A stretch of DNA of 24,047 nt. Origin: a virus. Shown in pieces: positions 21,480 through 24,047 of the stretch. The translations under genes and the position numbers were made by a program. The notes beneath the pieces were generated by a model that was not told where the DNA came from, searched no databases, and saw only the letters and a program-made list of their open reading frames with translations. Position 1 is the first letter of the stretch. Every line of letters starts with the position of its first letter. The stretch spans positions 1 to 24,047 of IMG/VR virus record IMGVR_UViG_3300028653_000294. One strand, 5' to 3'.

Positions 21480-21603
21480 CTCAGATTTCTGAGGTTAGCG
21501 CGTTGCTCATCCTCAGATTTCTGAGACTGCTAACTGCGCGCAAGTGTTAGCCTTTCTCGATTTCATTGCGCGGTGTAGCCAGAAACCGCCTCAGATTCCT
21601 GAG
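21480..21603. promoter_or_regulatory. three operator-like palindromes in a divergent region
   Basis: CTCAGATTTCTGAG occurs at 21480-21493 and 21512-21525, and CTCAGATTCCTGAG at 21590-21603. Arms CTCAGA/TCTGAG (6 bp) flank a TT centre; the third copy has one mismatch. Spacing is 32 and 78 bases, about three and seven and a half helix turns. Short GTTAGC/GCTAAC segments lie around copies 1 and 2. The array is in the divergent gap between a minus-strand gene (21398) and a plus-strand gene (21673), a typical site for a repressor switch. The 71-aa XRE-like protein at 23415 is a candidate binder, unproven. Confidence 0.65.
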
Positions 21604-21672
21604 ACTGGCCTGCGTCATGACCTTTGGCCGCGTGGTCGTCCGCCTGGCACGCGCGTTGCTTTAGCTATAGTC

Positions 21673-21873
21673 ATGGCAACTTCGACGACGGGACGGCAGA
21701 CGCAAACCAGGGAACGCAGCTCGGGCCGCTATAGCTATGACGGGCAGTGGGACCGCGTTTGCGCGCGCTGCGGGCTCACGCTCGGGCAGCACACCGCAGA
21801 GGCGCCGCACATTGTGGACGACATGATCGAGGGAGTGCAGCGCGAATGCAAGGGATTCCGGCCGACGAAGTAG
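21673..21873 (+). CDS. small zinc-binding protein, 66 aa
   Basis: I choose the ATG at 21673 (MATSTTGRQTQTRERSSGRY) because the longer frame upstream reads through the operator array. The product has CARCGLTLGQH and a second Cys (ECKGF) near the end, enough for one zinc site, as in small CxxC-H proteins of phages. A TATAGT lies one base before the ATG, which hints at a leaderless promoter, but no matching -35 is seen. Function is unknown. Confidence 0.62.
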   Translation: MATSTTGRQTQTRERSSGRYSYDGQWDRVCARCGLTLGQHTAEAPHIVDDMIEGVQRECKGFRPTK

Positions 21874-21913
21874 GCACGCAGTTGTCGCTGAGACTGCCAG
21901 CCTAGCCGCTGCA

Positions 21914-21928
21914 CTGCTGACTCAGCAG
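21914..21928. repeat. short perfect inverted repeat
   Basis: CTGCTGA-C-TCAGCAG is a 15-bp dyad in the 150-bp gap between the 66-aa and 79-aa genes. No T-run follows, so it is a weak candidate for either a terminator of the first gene or an operator for the second. Confidence 0.4.
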
Positions 21929-22023
21929 GGATACAAGCTTACGCATGAGACGCGGTCCTGTCCGGGCCTGACGATGGCCGAAGTTGTCGGGTAGCTGGCA
22001 CCGAACCTGCAAAGGAAATGACC

Positions 22024-22263
22024 ATGAATAACGCAAGCGCAGCAGAAAAGCAGACCAGGGAGCAGGCGGCCGAATTGAAGGCCATTTTTCGCGTACTCGA
22101 AAAGCTACTGAAGCGCGTCGGAGCGGTCTACCAGGATCGCCGCGTCGATGAAATCGCGAATCCGCTCCATGAATCCATGCGATACCTCGCCATGGCAGGA
22201 GCCAGAATCCTACTGGCGCAGGCGGAATGCGAAGACGCCACGTTCGAGGAGGTGCGCGCGTGA
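22024..22263 (+). CDS. small helical hypothetical protein, 79 aa
   Basis: Of two close ATGs, the one at 22024 has AAGGA at a proper seven-base distance. The product is largely alpha-helical: MNNASAAEKQTREQAAELKA, then IFRVLEKLLKRVGAVYQDRR, and a final EECEDATFEEVRA-like acidic end. No domain is recognised. Its 3' end supplies the SD (AGGAGG) and overlaps the next start (GTGA). Confidence 0.72.
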   Translation: MNNASAAEKQTREQAAELKAIFRVLEKLLKRVGAVYQDRRVDEIANPLHESMRYLAMAGARILLAQAECEDATFEEVRA

Positions 22264-22466
22264 CCGTCGTTTCCATGTACCGCCTGCGCTGTGGGCAAAT
22301 GGTGCTCGCCAAAGACGGCGACGATTGGCCTCTTAGCTACGCCAACGCAACTCAGGCCGAACGCAAAGCCGCATCCATGGGGCCAGGCTGGCGCGTGTTC
22401 AAGCGAGCGCGTGACCGCTGCTGGTATGTCGCGCGGGAGGCAGTGCCGACATGCGAGGCAAACTAA
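22260..22466 (+). CDS. hypothetical protein, 68 aa
   Basis: A GTG at 22260 overlaps the preceding stop (GTGA), with AGGAGG seven bases before it, which fixes the start. The protein reads MTVVSMYRLRCGQMVLAKDG, then DDWPLSYANATQAERKAASM and GPGWRVFKRARDRCWYVAR. It resembles small phage proteins with a YAN..A..KA helix and a conserved aromatic strand, typical of minor early genes. Function is unknown. Confidence 0.75.
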   Translation: MTVVSMYRLRCGQMVLAKDGDDWPLSYANATQAERKAASMGPGWRVFKRARDRCWYVAREAVPTCEAN

Positions 22467-22636
22467 AACCACCGCACGACCTCGCCGCCATGACCGCCTG
22501 GTCGGCCGGCCCCTGGGCCGAAGTCACGTGGCCGGGCCTGCTGCTGTACGTCGTCCACGTGGGACCGCGCGGGATGGCCGTGTTTCACTTCACGCCACAC
22601 GAGCCGCCCGAACCGCCAAAGACGCAGCCAGCGTGA
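22451..22636 (+). CDS. hypothetical protein, 61 aa
   Basis: The ATG lies inside the end of the preceding gene (16-base overlap), with GGAGG about ten bases upstream. The product is Pro/Trp-rich: MRGKLKPPHDLAAMTAWSAG, then PWAEVTWPGLLLYVVHVGPR and FHFTPHEPPEPPKTQPA. It has one beta core and a Pro-rich tail. No family is recognised. It stops 15 bases before the end of the convergent gene. Confidence 0.68.
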   Translation: MRGKLKPPHDLAAMTAWSAGPWAEVTWPGLLLYVVHVGPRGMAVFHFTPHEPPEPPKTQPA

Positions 22637-22651
22637 GGACAAGCGCCGACG

Positions 22652-23410
22652 CTACTTCCTCGGAATCGCGCCCGTCTGGACGAACGCCGGGTGCTGCACC
22701 GCTGGCATCGGAACACTGGACAGCACGGGCGCCGGCATGGCCTCGATCGCGACTTGCCCGGGCTGCGGCACAACGGCCACCGCGGGCTGCGCGCCGACTT
22801 CCACCGCCTCGATGGCCTTCGGCGGCGCCGCCTCGGCCGCCATGATCTCCTGGGCGATGCGGGCCGCCCGTACGAATCGCGCCGCCATCTCTTCGGGGGT
22901 CAGCGACTCGGCTTCGACCACCGACCGAATGGGCCCGCCGTTCTCGCCCGTCAACGCGATGGACTCGCGTGGCTTGTCGCGTAGGTACTGAAAAATCATC
23001 TGCGCGAACTCGAACTGCTTCGGGTGCGCCGGGTTCACGGCCGCCGCGACTGCCGCGTAGGTGACCTGGTCCTCCATCACCATCGTCGAGACTTGGCCAT
23101 TCTTGTCCTTTAGCGGATTGCCAAAGATGTCCTTGAGCGACTCGGTCGCCATCACCATGCGGAACAGCCGCACGGATGGCCGGCCCATGACCCCAGGGTC
23201 TTTCTCGATTTCCTCGCGCTTCGCCTTCGCGCGCTCCTGCTCCAGTGTGAGGGTCGCGCCCTCCGGCTCGTCTTCGGGGGGCAACGGCGGCGGGGCCGCT
23301 ACCGCCCGCTCGGCCGCCTCATCCGCGATAGCCTGTGTCTTGGAGTCGCGCAGGCAGTCCGGCGCACCCTTCCTTCTCGACCGCTGGGCTCGCGTGACCA
23401 ATGTAGCCAC
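22652..23410 (-). CDS. possible terminase small subunit, 252 aa
   Basis: The GTG at 23410 lies five bases after the stop of the HTH gene. The N-terminus is basic (TRAQRSRRKGAPDCLRD). The middle (about 72-135) is helical, and LRDKPRESIALTGENGGPIR (143-162) resembles the phrase with which many phage small terminase subunits or DNA-binding homologues end. The last 60 residues are Ala/Pro/Val-rich. No clear HTH is visible. A small terminase is expected upstream of terL, and this is the best candidate on that strand, but it is five kilobases away, so the assignment is moderate. Confidence 0.6.
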   Translation of the reverse strand: MATLVTRAQRSRRKGAPDCLRDSKTQAIADEAAERAVAAPPPLPPEDEPEGATLTLEQERAKAKREEIEKDPGVMGRPSVRLFRMVMATESLKDIFGNPLKDKNGQVSTMVMEDQVTYAAVAAAVNPAHPKQFEFAQMIFQYLRDKPRESIALTGENGGPIRSVVEAESLTPEEMAARFVRAARIAQEIMAAEAAPPKAIEAVEVGAQPAVAVVPQPGQVAIEAMPAPVLSSVPMPAVQHPAFVQTGAIPRK

Positions 23411-23414
23411 GGCC

Positions 23415-23630
23415 TCACGCCTTCCCACTGCGCCGCTCCGCGAGTGCAGCGAGAGCCCGCCGGTCAATCAACTCGATCAACCCATCGTCCATTTTCTTGC
23501 ACAAGTAGCGGCTCGGGAACCGCCGGCCCGCTTCGTAGTTGTTCAGCGCCATAGTGGTGATGCCCAGCTCCTTGGCCACGGTCTCCTGGCTAATGCCGAG
23601 AATGAGCCGCAGAAGTCGAAAGCATTTCAA
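23415..23630 (-). CDS. XRE-type helix-turn-helix protein, 71 aa
   Basis: The frame starts at TTG (23630): MKCFRLLRLILGISQETVAK, then ELGITTMALNNYEAGRRFPS. This is a clear XRE/Cro-type HTH (LGISQETVAKELGITTMALNNYE), followed by a helical tail (MDDGLIELIDRRALAALAER). Proteins of this size act as Cro-like repressors. The promoter at 23646-23673 lies directly upstream and has two GTTGTG repeats in its spacer, so autoregulation is likely. It is probably cotranscribed with the following gene. Confidence 0.8.
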   Translation of the reverse strand: MKCFRLLRLILGISQETVAKELGITTMALNNYEAGRRFPSRYLCKKMDDGLIELIDRRALAALAERRSGKA

Positions 23631-23645
23631 GACGGGTCTGTTTAT

Positions 23646-23673
23646 AAATTACACAACCCATCACAACTGTCAA
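23646..23673 (-). promoter_or_regulatory. promoter of the XRE-like gene with direct repeats in the spacer
   Basis: Minus strand: TTGACA (23673-23668), a 16-base spacer, and TAATTT (23651-23646). The spacer consists largely of two GTTGTG direct repeats ten bases apart (CACAAC at 23652-23657 and 23662-23667 on plus), one helix turn, so a dimer could bind one face and block RNA polymerase. The start codon lies 15 bases below the -10 box. Confidence 0.65.
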
Positions 23674-23864
23674 GAGCCCGCTCACGTAATGGACTTCTAA
23701 CGCGCGACGTTTCCGGTGTGGTCTCACACGGTTCGCACAGCGTATTGACAGGCTTTTGAAAACGTGCGATCCGGTCTTCACGCGCGCCCGTAGAGATCCG
23801 GTCGGGTCATCCCCGTGGTGTGAACCCAGACGTTGGGCGATGATGGCTGGGTTCATGGCAAGGC

Positions 23865-24047
23865 TCACGACTTCTTTCCCAGCCCCTCGCAAAGCTGCGC
23901 GTGAGCAAGCGCCCACGTGACCTCGCGAATCACGGCGGCATCTCGTTCCCGCAAGGCACAGTCGCGCTGATGGATCAGCCCGCGCACCATCTCCTTGAGC
24001 CTCTGTTCAGACGCGCGAAGCTTGATGCACTCATCGCGACGTTTTCG
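23865..24047 (-). CDS. coiled-coil hypothetical protein, C-terminal part (cut by window edge)
   Basis: An open minus-strand frame enters from the right edge and stops with TGA at 23867-23865. The visible 60 residues (RKRRDECIKLRASEQRLKEM, then VRGLIHQRDCALRERDAAVI and REVTWALAHAQLCEGLGKKS) are Arg/Glu/Leu-rich and predict a coiled coil. No family is recognised. The 234 bases between it and the XRE-like gene hold that gene's promoter and a GTGTG-GTCT-CACAC inverted repeat (23716-23729), but no gene. Confidence 0.65.
   Translation of the reverse strand, partial: RKRRDECIKLRASEQRLKEMVRGLIHQRDCALRERDAAVIREVTWALAHAQLCEGLGKKS

Noticed and set aside
23745-23774. Plus-strand TTGACA as a promoter
   Set aside because: No acceptable -10 box lies 15-19 bases downstream and no plus-strand gene follows.
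23590-23916. 108-codon minus-strand frame across the XRE-like promoter
   Set aside because: It crosses a good promoter, overlaps the XRE-like gene in another frame and has no SD or domain.
1-24047. CRISPR arrays, tRNA or rRNA genes and insertion sequences
   Set aside because: I saw no regularly spaced repeats, no convincing T-arm/acceptor pairing and no transposase or terminal inverted repeats. A covariance-model scan would be needed to exclude a divergent tRNA.

Overview
This window is part of a G+C-rich, tailed double-stranded DNA bacteriophage or prophage (Caudoviricetes type). The phage call rests on a complete packaging and head-assembly set on the minus strand: terminase large subunit, portal, MuF-type head morphogenesis protein, scaffold and major capsid protein. 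Genes are short and tightly packed, with many TGATG, ATGA, GTGA or TTGA start/stop overlaps and Shine-Dalgarno (SD) sites inside upstream genes. The host looks Gram-negative because there is a lipobox lipoprotein. Its Thr/Gly/Ala-rich linker resembles those of Myxococcota secreted lipoproteins, but that host guess is inference. No tail genes, lysis genes, integrase, tRNA or CRISPR are visible.

Layout, left to right. (1) 1-6135, minus strand: the head operon read right to left. It holds an acidic protein, three small coupled genes, a long Thr/Ala/Val-rich protein, a 51-aa protein, the scaffold, the capsid, a 549-bp stretch with no convincing gene but with hairpins, then three further genes, the last cut by the window edge. 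(2) 6186-9362, plus strand: a cassette inverted inside the head operon. It encodes a small helix-turn-helix (HTH) regulator with an operator over its start, a FkbM-type methyltransferase, a 68-aa protein, an HNH endonuclease with tandem repeats and a GT-B glycosyltransferase. (3) 9359-18527, minus strand: terminase, portal, a run of small zinc-binding and hypothetical genes, a HAD/HExxH metallopeptidase fusion, a ribbon-helix-helix-like gene with its own strong promoter, a lipoprotein, two endonuclease-like genes, and the MuF protein. (4) 18606-20477: a 20-residue basic peptide, a PAPS-reductase-like PP-loop protein and a ParB-like protein (an IbrA/IbrB-type pair) on plus, facing an ASCH-domain protein on minus. 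(5) 20541-24047: two conserved phage proteins, three copies of a palindromic operator-like motif, four small plus-strand genes, a possible small terminase, an XRE-type repressor-like gene and a truncated coiled-coil gene.

Together the minus-strand genes make and fill the head. The plus-strand blocks look like accessory (moron) functions: surface or DNA modification (methyl and sugar transfer), sulfur or nucleotide chemistry plus ParB-like DNA binding, and mobile endonucleases. The items most worth following are the HAD-metallopeptidase fusion next to the portal, which is the only peptidase-like protein in the head region; the basic peptide/PP-loop/ParB unit with its ASCH neighbour; and several promoters whose -10 boxes lie so close to the start codon that the mRNAs would be leaderless or nearly so.
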